Shown here in pieces: positions 1 to 7,935 of a stretch of 61,433 bases of DNA; the stretch's first letter is position 1, and the number at the start of each line of letters is the position of its first letter. Source of the stretch: Bacteroidales bacterium (GTDB lineage Bacteria; Bacteroidota; Bacteroidia; Bacteroidales; Tenuifilaceae); the NCBI GenBank assembly GCA_013376985.1, contig JACABB010000035.1, positions 1 to 61,433 on the forward strand, written 5' to 3'. The notes below the pieces were generated by a model that ran no database searches, was not told the DNA's origin, and worked only from the letters and a program-made list of their open reading frames with translations. A program made the translations under genes and the position numbers.

Positions 1-75
1 ATAGCAACAAACATTTCAGAAGATATTACCATTAAATTTGTCCATTAAGCCTAAAAGATTAATTCAAATTTATTA

Positions 76-1305
76 ATGAAACAATTTCAAGCAATTCCCC
101 TCCAGACAATAGAGAAATCAGTTATTACGAAAAATTTTCTTAAAGACTCTAGATCACTCGAAGGGTTTATTGGTGTGCTACGCCATATAATACCTATGAC
201 ATTATCTAGTCGTAAGCTCGCCTTCTACAATATGTTCTTAGATTTCTTAAGGGTTATATGTTTAAAAATAATCTCTAACAACCAGAAACAGCGACAAGAG
301 CTTATGGTATCTGATTCTGACTTTGCGCACCTGCTTTTACAATTGGATATGGCTACTGCTATTGATAATAGGGTTGTTCTACATTCAAAATATTGCGAAG
401 CAAAACAGTTTAGACCACTAAAGAAGCAACTGTGCCACTACCAATTTATAGTACAACTCATTGCTTACTATAAGCATAATGATTCTCAAGCGCCCATAGG
501 CAACGCATGGAAAAAAATGATTCGTGAAAAGAAGTTAGACTATGAGATTCGTTTATGCGAAACGCTTATTAACCTTGAGAAATTTGAGGTGGGTAAAAAA
601 ATAAAAAGCCCATTCAGCGAGAGTTACTATACAGGTTCTGGCGAAAATGCCTTCAACAATTATACAAAGCAGGAGTTTATAAACTACGTTACGCTCATTG
701 GCGAAACAACAGCTCTAAAAAATGTGCTGGATATTGGGTGTGGCTTTGGCAATTATATTGATGCTCTAACCGTTAATAACCCTGCTATTTCTGTTACTGG
801 AATTGAGTTGAACCCCGAAGTAGCCGCTTCAACAAAGCAGAAATTTAAAGATAATGGGCGGGTTACCATTGTCAATAATAGCATATTCAATTACCAATCA
901 AACGATAAGTTTGATCTGATTCTCCTCAATTACGTATTGTTTTATTTTACGCATGACGAAAAAGTGCGTCTCTTTAAGCACCTGAACAGCATGTTATCAG
1001 AAGGAGGGCGAATACTTGTATGCCAATACTACTCTGGGATTGAGAATATGAAAGTATCCTTATCCTCAATTCTAGGGGACACAAGCCTTTCAAAGAAAAT
1101 AGAGATTTACTACGCCAATAAAATATCATACGCCAATACCCTTTGGAATAATACTGTAGATGTTTTTAAGGAGGCAGAACGATTTGATAAATTCTGCGAT
1201 ATTCTAAGCAGCAAAGGTTTTTCCATATATCGCATTTGCCCTGCCGATAGGTTTTATTATTCGTTTTTTATTGAAATTACAAGACAAGGAGAGCAATCCC
1301 AGTAA
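76..1305 (+). CDS. class I SAM-dependent methyltransferase with long N-terminal region
   Basis: A 409-residue protein. The C-terminal half is a Rossmann methyltransferase: motif I LDIGCGFGN lies at about residues 218-226, an acidic ribose-binding strand follows (GIELNPE, about 243-249), then a motif IV-like stretch FDLILLNYVLFY. The first 200 residues match nothing I recognise and may select the substrate. The substrate is unknown; small molecule, lipid or peptide are all possible. The ATG at 76 follows an AT-rich leader. The gene lies outside the island, on the chromosome left of the attachment repeat, and has no operon partner in the window. Class assignment is firm, function is not. Confidence 0.8.
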   Translation: MKQFQAIPLQTIEKSVITKNFLKDSRSLEGFIGVLRHIIPMTLSSRKLAFYNMFLDFLRVICLKIISNNQKQRQELMVSDSDFAHLLLQLDMATAIDNRVVLHSKYCEAKQFRPLKKQLCHYQFIVQLIAYYKHNDSQAPIGNAWKKMIREKKLDYEIRLCETLINLEKFEVGKKIKSPFSESYYTGSGENAFNNYTKQEFINYVTLIGETTALKNVLDIGCGFGNYIDALTVNNPAISVTGIELNPEVAASTKQKFKDNGRVTIVNNSIFNYQSNDKFDLILLNYVLFYFTHDEKVRLFKHLNSMLSEGGRILVCQYYSGIENMKVSLSSILGDTSLSKKIEIYYANKISYANTLWNNTVDVFKEAERFDKFCDILSSKGFSIYRICPADRFYYSFFIEITRQGEQSQ

Positions 1306-1559
1306 ATGTCTTTTTTCATTAGTCTGTGCGACCCTCTTTGATATTTATAAGTACTGCAAAGATTAATATCGAAACGAATTACCCCAAATTAATCTTCAAA
1401 CAGTGCATCATACTGCTCTTTTAAATACATATTAAGTGCTAGAAACAACAAAAACACCCCCATGTGCTTTTTATAACACTTTTTGGTGCAATTAATTAAG
1501 TTGAAGGTATAAAGTAGAATCACCCAAACTATTGAAATTGCTTGTATTTAACTATCTAT

Positions 1560-1929
1560 TTTCAAATGGGGGTGATCACTTTAAAACCTTTTCGTTGTTA
1601 GAAACCCCAATGGGCGATTATCGGTTAAGCCTGGCTTAAGATCTGCTTAACAGTTACATTCATATAGATGATAAAGATTTTGCACTTGATGGTCGTCTGT
1701 TACTAAGAAACTTAACTCCAGGTAAAATTAGCGAGCAATTTGCCATATTTGCAGATAATGCAGGAATTAATGAAAAGTCGTTGAAGAGTATTATGTTATA
1801 GATTTATCAAAATCAGGTGGTAGAAAAAATGATTGCAGCCTCTTTCCTTGAGGAGAGTACGAAAAAAAGTTATTGGCAATCCTATTAGGGATGGTTAAAA
1901 CAATTGATGAAATGATGAGTTTGAAATAG
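1560..1929 (+). pseudogene. decayed coding remnant of unknown family
   Basis: A plus-strand frame reads protein-like sequence (for example RLLLRNLTPGKISEQFAIF and NAGINEKSLKSIM), broken by an in-frame TAA near 1638 and a TAG after KSIML at about 1799. Further protein-like text (MIAASFLEEST, then LLGMVKTIDEMMSLK in another frame) follows. I do not recognise the parent family. The call rests on amino-acid texture and the interrupted frames only. Confidence 0.3.
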
Positions 1930-1944
1930 AATGAGCCCAGAAAT

Positions 1945-1985
1945 AATAAGCCCTCTCCAAACAATTTGTTTAAAGAGGGTTTATT
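1945..1985 (-). terminator. hairpin terminator, likely the original tRNA-Gln terminator
   Basis: CCCTCT pairs with AGAGGG around a loop that itself contains an inverted repeat. On the minus strand it lies directly downstream of the tRNA 3'-end remnant at 1997-2012. Integration into the tRNA would leave the original downstream terminator here, which fits its position. Confidence 0.5.
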
Positions 1986-1996
1986 TCCTAACTTTT

Positions 1997-2012
1997 CTGT
2001 TGACCTACCAGG
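1997..2012. repeat. left attachment repeat (distal att site)
   Basis: Sixteen bases identical to 24790-24805, the 3' end of tRNA-Gln read on the minus strand. The match ends on both sides, as expected for an att core. It is a truncated tRNA end with no upstream tRNA body. Confidence 0.85.
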
Positions 2013-2225
2013 GAATGTACCGTGTTTGTATCGTGCTGTTAATCAATAATATATATTTAGAACTTTCATACAGGTAACCGAAATGGGTAAACTACCCCTT
2101 TCTTCGTTTCATCTTCCTTCAATATTATTCATCGCATTGAAATACAAAGGTATACAAAACCAGAATTTTTGCACCAAAAGATTTAATAGCTATTTTATAT
2201 AAAAAATGTTGTTTTATATTAATTT

Positions 2226-2240
2226 ATAAAGAAACTTTAT
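2226..2240. promoter_or_regulatory. inverted repeat abutting a -7 box, possible operator
   Basis: ATAAAG-AAA-CTTTAT is a perfect 6-bp-arm inverted repeat directly 5' of the -7 box at 2241-2248. A similar segment, GTTTCTTTAT, recurs inverted near 3049 upstream of the next gene. Position suggests a repressor site; this is inference. Confidence 0.4.
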
Positions 2241-2248
2241 TATATTTG
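2241..2248 (+). promoter_or_regulatory. -7 box TATATTTG
   Basis: It matches the Bacteroidota -7 consensus TAnnTTTG. It ends only five bases before the ATG at 2253, so transcripts would be nearly leaderless. I see no good -33 element at the usual distance. Confidence 0.45.
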
Positions 2249-2252
2249 CGGC

Positions 2253-3032
2253 ATGATGGGCAGAGCCAGATTAACCCTCTATGAGGCGAATGTGGCTAAC
2301 CATTTAAAAAAGAACGCTATGGAAAAGCTAGGGAAGATAACCGTAAAGCACTTTTTAAATACCGCACTGAGCGATAGGGGCTGCGCTGTCAGTATTCTCG
2401 ATGAGAAGGGTAACCCCTGCCCGCTAGCACCGCTTTACCCCCTCTACGTTAAAATTACATTCATGCGCAAGACGACCCAACAGAAAAGCATCATCAATCA
2501 GGATTTTGCGACCATGGAGGAGGCGTACAGTAAGTACCGAGCTATCCTTTCAGGGGAGGCTCGGATGATCGAGGACGTGATCCGTAGGGAGTACCAGAAC
2601 CTCAACAGGAAGGTTGAGCTGAGGGGTCTAGCGAGAAAATGCGAGGTGTACAGGAAAGAGCTTGTAGAGCTCGTCTTTGAGGGCTACCTGTGGGGGGATT
2701 TTGCGAGGGAGGTTCTAAAATCCCGCACAGGCTACATGCGCCTGCTCCTCCAGAAGTTTCCTAGAACCCCTGCGATGGAGCACTACAACGCAGCCCTACA
2801 GCTGATCGGTGACCGTCCGGGGCTGCTACGGATGCGGGAGCGGTTCGAGAGCTACGCCATGATAGAGCGGTGTCTGCCCCAAGCGATGAGCGCATCCATC
2901 TTTGACTGGCACTACAGCGACCTAAAGGAGCGGTTCAGCCTCCGTGCGCTCCAGAAGGGCTACTCGTTCAAGCAGACGAGTGAGGTGGTCGCCTTGGTGG
3001 ATAGCATCATAGCCGATTTTCTTAGGCAGTAA
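2253..3032 (+). CDS. island-borne protein with integrase-arm-like segment, no catalytic domain
   Basis: A 259-residue basic protein of unknown function. Residues 60-125 (PLYPLYVKITFMRKTTQQKS and following) resemble the N-terminal arm-DNA-binding segment of Bacteroidota tyrosine integrases, including the usual later loop on 'yxkyRaIl'. The C-terminal half lacks the recombinase R...HxxR...Y pattern. The gene is clearly richer in G+C than the rest of the island, as are the next two genes. It sits at the left end of the element, before the excisionase-like gene. A role in recombination, regulation or element maintenance is plausible but inferred. Start: ATG 2253, with a second in-frame ATG at 2256. 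Confidence 0.7.
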   Translation: MMGRARLTLYEANVANHLKKNAMEKLGKITVKHFLNTALSDRGCAVSILDEKGNPCPLAPLYPLYVKITFMRKTTQQKSIINQDFATMEEAYSKYRAILSGEARMIEDVIRREYQNLNRKVELRGLARKCEVYRKELVELVFEGYLWGDFAREVLKSRTGYMRLLLQKFPRTPAMEHYNAALQLIGDRPGLLRMRERFESYAMIERCLPQAMSASIFDWHYSDLKERFSLRALQKGYSFKQTSEVVALVDSIIADFLRQ

Positions 3033-3108
3033 ATTTTTTTATATAAAATGTTTCTTTATAATGTAAAATAAAGAATCAAAATTAAATAACAAAATAAATA
3101 CGAACGCC

Positions 3109-3405
3109 ATGACAACAGAAGATCTGAGTAGGCTGGTCATCGTCCCCTACGAGAGGATGGAGGAGCTGCTGAGGAAGGTGGAGCGGTTAAGCGAAGCGAT
3201 ACTCCGCCCATCCCCCGAAAAGAACCCGCTAGGCGACTACATGCCAGAAAAGCGGGCGAAGGAAGTCCTCTCGAAGCAGTCCACGTGGTTCTGGAACAAG
3301 CGGAAGTCCGGCGAGCTGGTCGGGCGTAAGGCGGGCAACCAGTGGTACTACAGGGTGAGCGACATCCAAAAATTTATCGAGAATGGGGAGAAAAGCGAAC
3401 TATAG
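3109..3405 (+). CDS. excisionase-like helix-turn-helix protein
   Basis: A 98-residue protein. The N-terminal 45 residues are helical and charged (SRLVIVPYERMEELLRKVER). The C-terminal half has a winged-helix DNA-binding pattern typical of MerR-like HTH_17/excisionase proteins: MPEKRAKEVLSKQSTWFWN, then a recognition region with RKAGNQWYYRVSDIQKFI. Such small proteins commonly steer excision or transcription in Bacteroidota integrative elements. It follows the 2253 gene by 76 bp and shares its high G+C, so both likely belong to one maintenance module. Confident as HTH; excisionase role inferred from family and location. Confidence 0.8.
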   Translation: MTTEDLSRLVIVPYERMEELLRKVERLSEAILRPSPEKNPLGDYMPEKRAKEVLSKQSTWFWNKRKSGELVGRKAGNQWYYRVSDIQKFIENGEKSEL

Positions 3406-3500
3406 CACCCGTAACACGGTGAGAAGTGCTATTTGCACCTACTCGGACAGCTCGCCCCCAAGCGGGGTACAGCCCACCTATAGGGCGAATGGCAGGGCTA
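3406..3500 (+). other. GC-rich intergenic segment with several hairpins
   Basis: Directly after the stop at 3403-3405 there is a CAC/CGT:ACG/GTG hairpin (3406-3421), a CCCC/GGGG hairpin (about 3455-3467), and GCCC (3472-3475) that can pair with GGGC (3483-3486), while AGCCC (3471-3475) can alternatively pair with GGGCT (3495-3499). AAGTGCTAT recurs near 3424 and 3513. It may be a structured leader of the 3547 gene or a small RNA; no known family was recognised. Confidence 0.4.
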
Positions 3501-3546
3501 TTCATAAGTTCTTTAAGTGCTATACTAATACCTTAAATTCAAATAT

Positions 3547-3741
3547 ATGTTAACACAGTTTAATGTAAACGCCGACAGCATCACGAATTTTGCGGAGGTG
3601 CTGGTGGACAACGAGATGGAAAATCGGATAGTCGGCACGACTGACGATGGTGGGCTGCTCATTGAGGTCGAATACACCAAGAACGACCGGGATGTTATCG
3701 AGGAGCTCGAGGACATCTCAGAGCCGGACGAGGACGAGTAG
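3547..3741 (+). CDS. small acidic protein of the island module
   Basis: A 64-residue protein ending in an acidic tail (EELEDISEPDEDE). Codon texture and base composition match the two genes before it, and a strong terminator follows nine bases after the stop, supporting a real gene. No domain recognised. Its acidity and place beside an HTH gene would suit a DNA-mimic or a partner of the DNA-binding protein, but that is speculation. Confidence 0.6.
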   Translation: MLTQFNVNADSITNFAEVLVDNEMENRIVGTTDDGGLLIEVEYTKNDRDVIEELEDISEPDEDE

Positions 3742-3749
3742 GTTTAACC

Positions 3750-3775
3750 AGCAGGGCAGCAATGGCTGCCCTGCT
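3750..3775 (+). terminator. strong hairpin terminator ending the left-end module
   Basis: AGCAGGGCAGC (3750-3760) pairs perfectly over 11 bp with GCTGCCCTGCT (3765-3775) around AATG. The sequence after it is AAATTT rather than a long T run. It also marks the end of the GC-rich block. Confidence 0.75.
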
Positions 3776-4510
3776 AAATTTCAGTTACATCTACAAACAA
3801 GGCAATTCGAAACAAGGAAAAAATGCTGCAACAGAATTCTAATTAAAAGGCAACCCGTGGTGTCAAGGCGATATTTCGGGGCAATGGATGAAACATCAAA
3901 GCGAACACCATCCTTCTAAGCAGAGGGTTGCGGTTTGAGTTCTATTTTCCGATCGCTAAAATCAAGGCTTTGCGAAACTGCAAAGCATTATTTTTTGACT
4001 TACAAAAACAAATCTCTTAGCAAAAGCATTGGCAAATACCAATAAAATATCCATTTCAATAAAATATTTTTTTTCATTTTTGAGTTTACCCATTGCTAAT
4101 CCAAGCGCAAAACAATAACCTTTATTGAAAAGAACAAAAAGTTACCTAACTTTACCATAGTGGTTAAAGAAATTAACCGTTAGCACATTCTCTTTTTGCA
4201 AAATTTAGCATCTCTTCCCATAATACTAACCCTATTAAAAATAAATTAGGTTAATCTAGTTTAAGCCCTTTGTTCACCTATTACTACTTAATATTTACTA
4301 GTTCAACCAAAGGTAGTTAAAGTTAAAACCCTCTTATCCAATGCAACTTCCCAAAATTTTAAAATTATGCGATTTGTTTATACCCTCTAATTCTTAAGTT
4401 TATGATAGATAATTTCGCTACGTAACTAAAAAAATCGAATTTTTAGGTAACAATATAGCATCGATCCTTATTATACAAATTAATCTTAATTATTATTGCA
4501 CCTGCATAAA
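3776..4510. other. AT-rich non-coding stretch between island module and cluster 1
   Basis: No convincing gene. It contains a second hairpin (GCTTTGC 3967-3973 with GCAAAGC 3980-3986, followed by ATTATTTTTT), a possible terminator or leader, and two AGGTAAC heptamers (minus at 4141-4147, plus at 4445-4451) that also occur near both element ends. Confidence 0.5.
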
Positions 4511-4744
4511 ATGAATCTTTTTGAAATCTACAATAGACTCAACCTCTTCAATCGCCTAATTGAAATGCAGTGTACTGGTACTCCTAAAGAGTTTGCTCGA
4601 AAATTAGGTATAAGCCGTAGCGAGTTATATAACACCATAAAACATGCTCAAGAATTGGGCGTTAATATCCGTTACAGCCGAATCAAACACACATTCTTCT
4701 ACGACTCTCCCACGCGAATATCGGTGGTTATAGAAACTGAATAG
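4511..4744 (+). CDS. small HTH DNA-binding protein, likely cluster 1 regulator
   Basis: A 77-residue protein from ATG 4511; an in-frame TTG at 4496 could extend it by five residues. The core FARKLGISRSELYNTIKHA is a helix-turn-helix, followed by a wing-like beta region (NIRYSRIKHTFFYD). Short HTH proteins of this form are often found next to small peptide precursors in Bacteroidota. It lies 378 bp upstream of the cluster 1 precursor in the same direction, so control of that operon is a reasonable inference. Target unknown. Confidence 0.7.
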   Translation: MNLFEIYNRLNLFNRLIEMQCTGTPKEFARKLGISRSELYNTIKHAQELGVNIRYSRIKHTFFYDSPTRISVVIETE

Positions 4745-5022
4745 GTGAATAAACAAAAAATAAGAAGAGATACCTTATTATGTATTGCAATAAACTACCT
4801 CGCAACAGAGTTAAAGAGGTACTTCTAAAAATATCCTTCATTCTCAGTGGATCTGTTGTATATTAATCATGGTGGATTAACGTACAACCCTATAAAACTT
4901 TTGCACCGACACCTCGATTTAAAGGTTTGATTTTTTTGTCTTCACAACTAGCCATGTTTAATCAATATGTTTTAAAACATACAAATAGTTGTTTCCGTCC
5001 ATTATATTGAACGGAAGGGCGT
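4745..5022. other. upstream region of peptide cluster 1
   Basis: No gene seen. An inverted repeat TTCCGT (4993-4998) and ACGGAA (5011-5016) lies just upstream of the predicted -7 box and could be a regulator site. Confidence 0.4.
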
Positions 5023-5030
5023 TACATTTG
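5023..5030 (+). promoter_or_regulatory. -7 box TACATTTG of peptide cluster 1
   Basis: Matches TAnnTTTG. Transcription from about 5036 would give an 87-nt leader before the precursor ATG at 5123. No clear -33 TTTG at the usual distance. Confidence 0.5.
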
Positions 5031-5045
5031 ATATAGGAAAACTAT

Positions 5046-5095
5046 TTAACCGGTTAATGTTTTCTGGGCGAAACCGAAAAGCCCGGGATAGTCCC
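5046..5095 (+). promoter_or_regulatory. structured 5' leader with possible pseudoknot before precursor
   Basis: TTAACCGGTTAA (5046-5057) is a perfect palindrome. CGGTT (5051-5055) can pair with AACCG (5072-5076), while GGGC (5066-5069) pairs with GCCC (5081-5084). The two helices cross, which is the topology of an H-type pseudoknot. TTCTGGGC (5062-5069) with GCCCGGGA (5081-5088) extends the second helix to 8 bp with two G-U pairs. A competing hairpin GGGA-TAG-TCCC lies at 5085-5095. This could be a riboswitch-like or protein-bound leader. It matches no family I know. Pairings are seen by eye; function is inference. Confidence 0.45.
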
Positions 5096-5122
5096 AATGA
5101 GTAGGAAAACATAATAAATAAT

Positions 5123-5278
5123 ATGAAAAAGTTAAGATTGACCAAATTGGTCAAATTGCCAGAAAAGAAACTAGCTGAAGTTAAAGGAGGAAATCAACAG
5201 CATATTTGTGTTGGTTGTCTTTGCGGAAGTTCATTTTCATCTGCCTATAATGACGATGGAAAGTATGCTACAAAGTAA
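5123..5278 (+). CDS. GG-Bacteroidales-type peptide precursor, cluster 1
   Basis: A 51-residue precursor of a ribosomally made, modified peptide. The leader MKKLRLTKLVKLPEKKLAEV ends in KGG (residues 21-23), the double-glycine cut site of this family. The core begins NQQHICVGCLCGSS, with three Cys in a short CxxCxC cluster, then a Ser/Tyr/Asp-rich tail. It lies 58 bp upstream of the radical SAM maturase, which presumably modifies the core. A terminator-like hairpin between the two probably sets more precursor than enzyme. The ATG at 5123 follows an AT-rich stretch. Confidence 0.85.
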   Translation: MKKLRLTKLVKLPEKKLAEVKGGNQQHICVGCLCGSSFSSAYNDDGKYATK

Positions 5279-5294
5279 AATTAGTTTCTAATAG

Positions 5295-5323
5295 AAATGG
5301 GTGGAGTAAATTTCCACCCATTT
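5295..5323 (+). terminator. intercistronic hairpin between precursor and maturase
   Basis: AAATGGGTGGA (5295-5305) pairs perfectly over 11 bp with TCCACCCATTT (5313-5323), loop of 7. It is likely a partial terminator or mRNA 3'-end protector that keeps precursor transcripts in excess. Cluster 2 has a counterpart at 13148-13186. Confidence 0.7.
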
Positions 5324-5336
5324 TAAATCTAAAAAA

Positions 5337-6704
5337 ATGATAAAAATACCATTTAAAGGTGGAGGAAGTTATTACCTATTAAGCAATAACACCTATTACT
5401 ATTTACCACCAGAATTTAACTGCTCTAAAACTATTTGTAATAATAATTACAGGTTAAAAGAGCATCAATTGGCAAATTTTTTAAAAAACTCCAAAGGAAA
5501 AATCAAAATTGGGGGAAGGTATAACTCAGATAATATTATAAAGTCAATAGCAAATACGCAAAGCATTGATTTTGAAGTAACACAGAAATGCAACTTAAAA
5601 TGTATTTATTGTGCATTTGGTAAATATTACAAACGAAGTAGACCAAATCTAAACAATGATATTAATATAGAGTATGCAAATATATTAATTGATTTCTTGT
5701 TTAACTTATTTAATCATAATGAGTTGAATTATTCGTTTGGCAAGCCAATCTATATAGGTTTTTATGGTGGAGAGCCCTTACTAAATATTTCAGGTATAAA
5801 AAAAATTATTGCTTACATTGAAAAAAAAACATTAAAATATAACACTATTAAATATACAATGACAACTAATGGAGTATTGTTAGATAAAAACATTAAATAT
5901 TTAGTGGAGAAAGATTTTTCTGTTTCAATTAGTTTAGATGGAGATCAGGTTCATAATGGATTAAGGGTGTTTCCAGATGGGTCGCCTAGTTTTGAGCTCG
6001 TTTTTAATAATATTAAAAGTATTCAATCAAAATTTCCTGCTTTTTTTGAGAATAATGTTAATTTTTTATCCGTGCTAAATATCAATAGTAACGAATTGGA
6101 TATTAACTCTTTTTTTTCATCTAACTTTAATAAAGAACCTAAGTCATTACATCTATCTAAAAACGATTTAGACCCATTACATAGAGCAGAATTTTATAAA
6201 AATTGCGTCCCTCTGATATCAAATGCTTTAAATCTGTCAGATTACTATAAGTTTACCAGAATGTATTCAAATCGTATAAAAAAGACCTATTTAGAGCTTT
6301 TCCCATCAAACAATAATAATATCAAGGCTATTCCGACTGGTACATGTGTTCCATTCTCAAAGAGAGTGTTTATTACTACAGAAGGGAAACTACTGCCCTG
6401 CGAAAAAATAAACCATAGTAACTTTTTAGCGAGGGTAGTAAACAATAGTATTAAAATGAACTATTCAAAAATTGCAAAATTGGTTAATGAAAAGATAGAG
6501 AAAATCGAGACATCATGCGCTAAATGTATTAAAAAAGAAAGATGTTTAGAGTGTTTGTTTAATTTAGAATATTCTAAAAATAGTGCAAATTGTAAATCGT
6601 ATTCGAGCAATGGTAATGATGAATTTTTCGAAGACATTGTAAATAGCCTTTCTAGTGATAGTAAAATTTTTAAGCAACTTATAAATGAATACTATGAAGT
6701 ATAA
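5337..6704 (+). CDS. radical SAM/SPASM peptide maturase, GG-Bacteroidales type
   Basis: A 455-residue cytoplasmic enzyme. The SAM-cluster motif CNLKCIYC gives C85, C89 and C92. GFYGGEPLLN carries the conserved GGEP. A SPASM-like C-terminal region holds further Cys: GTCVPF, LLPCEK, CAKC, CLEC and a last Cys near residue 421. Family members install crosslinks or epimerisations on Cys-, Ser- or aliphatic-rich cores; which one occurs here cannot be told. It follows the precursor by 58 bp and overlaps the pseudo-rSAM gene, so the two are translationally coupled. The N-terminal 70 residues likely bind the leader. The homologous enzyme in cluster 2 is fused to its partner. Confidence 0.9.
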   Translation: MIKIPFKGGGSYYLLSNNTYYYLPPEFNCSKTICNNNYRLKEHQLANFLKNSKGKIKIGGRYNSDNIIKSIANTQSIDFEVTQKCNLKCIYCAFGKYYKRSRPNLNNDINIEYANILIDFLFNLFNHNELNYSFGKPIYIGFYGGEPLLNISGIKKIIAYIEKKTLKYNTIKYTMTTNGVLLDKNIKYLVEKDFSVSISLDGDQVHNGLRVFPDGSPSFELVFNNIKSIQSKFPAFFENNVNFLSVLNINSNELDINSFFSSNFNKEPKSLHLSKNDLDPLHRAEFYKNCVPLISNALNLSDYYKFTRMYSNRIKKTYLELFPSNNNNIKAIPTGTCVPFSKRVFITTEGKLLPCEKINHSNFLARVVNNSIKMNYSKIAKLVNEKIEKIETSCAKCIKKERCLECLFNLEYSKNSANCKSYSSNGNDEFFEDIVNSLSSDSKIFKQLINEYYEV

Positions 6705-7896
6705 CCATCCTTTTTTCTATTTTGAGCCGAATATTCATGTTAATATTGGTCAACCCAACATTGTTTTAATATACAATTATACGACTGCAAAGGAAAGAGT
6801 TATTAATAATACCCCTTTCTATTTAAGAGTTAAACAGCTACTTTCTGAATATGAATTTGGGTTCTATATTGATCAAGATGAATTGTATGGAATCTGCCTG
6901 ACTTTGAAAGATGATTTGTTGGGAGATATTATTGACATCAAAGATGGTAAACTCCCTTTCTTAATACCACCCAATTTTTTTAAGGTTGAAAAAAGCAGAA
7001 GTTATCTATCCGAAAATGGAATCAGAAATTTTAAGGATAATATACTTGATTATATATTTAATTTGGATTTTTATATGGGTCTTGCGCTTTCTAAATCAAA
7101 TAGAAATACATTTCCTCACTTATACCCTGATAATATAATAAAAGAAATATGCTTTGATGAATGGAACAGCTGTATTAATGATTATAAGATTCGTACTAAC
7201 TTACAATCAATAAATATTTATATAGCAAGTAGCATTAATGAAAGTCCTATTTTTATAAAACGACTGGAAGAATCATTCGAATCAACTTATATAAATATAC
7301 ATATCCCATATAATTTATCAAATGATTATGTAGGCTCTTACAATAAACTACTATACTTCCCTTCCTCCAAAATAGAAGATACTAGAGTGCTTAGAAATTT
7401 CGTAAATGAAGTTTCAGAATCTGATCGTATTATTTTCATTGTCGAATCAGAAAAACATTTTTCTATTGTTGAGAAAATAGCAAGTAAAAATTCTTTAGAT
7501 AATTATAGCGTTTATCCTCATTTTAATGGGAAAAATAATACGTTCTTTCAATCGAATGTTTATATGAGACATGCTGATTTGCTAGAAGATAAACCATCAA
7601 TGATTGACTTATTCAGAAACTCAGAACTCAACTCAAATGATTTTGGAAGGATTGTTATCGATTCTTTTGGTAACTACCAAACAAATGTACTGGGTGAACC
7701 TCTTGGAAATTTGAAAAATGAGAATCTACAAAAAATAGTTTTTAACTGTCTTTCCAGCACAAATTCTACTTGGTTTCAAACTAGGAATAGAATAATACCT
7801 TGTTCTGAATGTATATACAATCAAATTTGCCCTCCAATTTCCAGCTATGAAAGATCTATGAATAAAATGGATTTATGTTGGAAAAACTTATCTTAG
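6685..7896 (+). CDS. pseudo-rSAM partner protein, GG-Bacteroidales system
   Basis: A 403-residue protein that looks like a radical SAM enzyme without the CxxxCxxC cluster motif, so it should not cleave SAM. Its C-terminus keeps a SPASM-like motif, PCSECIYNQICPPISSYE, almost the same as the end of the fused cluster 2 protein. Its N-terminus (FFYFEPNIHVNI) aligns with the part of that fusion starting near residue 437. It overlaps the maturase gene by 20 bp; an inner ATG at 6694 is an equally good start. It probably presents precursor to, or forms a complex with, the maturase. Confidence 0.85.
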   Translation: MNTMKYNHPFFYFEPNIHVNIGQPNIVLIYNYTTAKERVINNTPFYLRVKQLLSEYEFGFYIDQDELYGICLTLKDDLLGDIIDIKDGKLPFLIPPNFFKVEKSRSYLSENGIRNFKDNILDYIFNLDFYMGLALSKSNRNTFPHLYPDNIIKEICFDEWNSCINDYKIRTNLQSINIYIASSINESPIFIKRLEESFESTYINIHIPYNLSNDYVGSYNKLLYFPSSKIEDTRVLRNFVNEVSESDRIIFIVESEKHFSIVEKIASKNSLDNYSVYPHFNGKNNTFFQSNVYMRHADLLEDKPSMIDLFRNSELNSNDFGRIVIDSFGNYQTNVLGEPLGNLKNENLQKIVFNCLSSTNSTWFQTRNRIIPCSECIYNQICPPISSYERSMNKMDLCWKNLS

Positions 7897-7935
7897 TAGA
7901 TTAAAATAATGTCCTTCTCCTAAAATAATGAAAAG

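Larger units (their letters stand above)
1306..1996. other. gene-poor chromosomal spacer left of the island
   Basis: No intact gene is visible. It holds a probable decayed coding remnant (about 1560-1929) and a hairpin terminator next to the left attachment repeat; both are listed separately. Nothing else stands out. Confidence 0.6.

Noticed and set aside
3525-3919. Frames antisense to or offset from the 64-residue acidic gene
   Set aside because: Shadows of the real gene; they lose sense at the strong terminator at 3750-3775.
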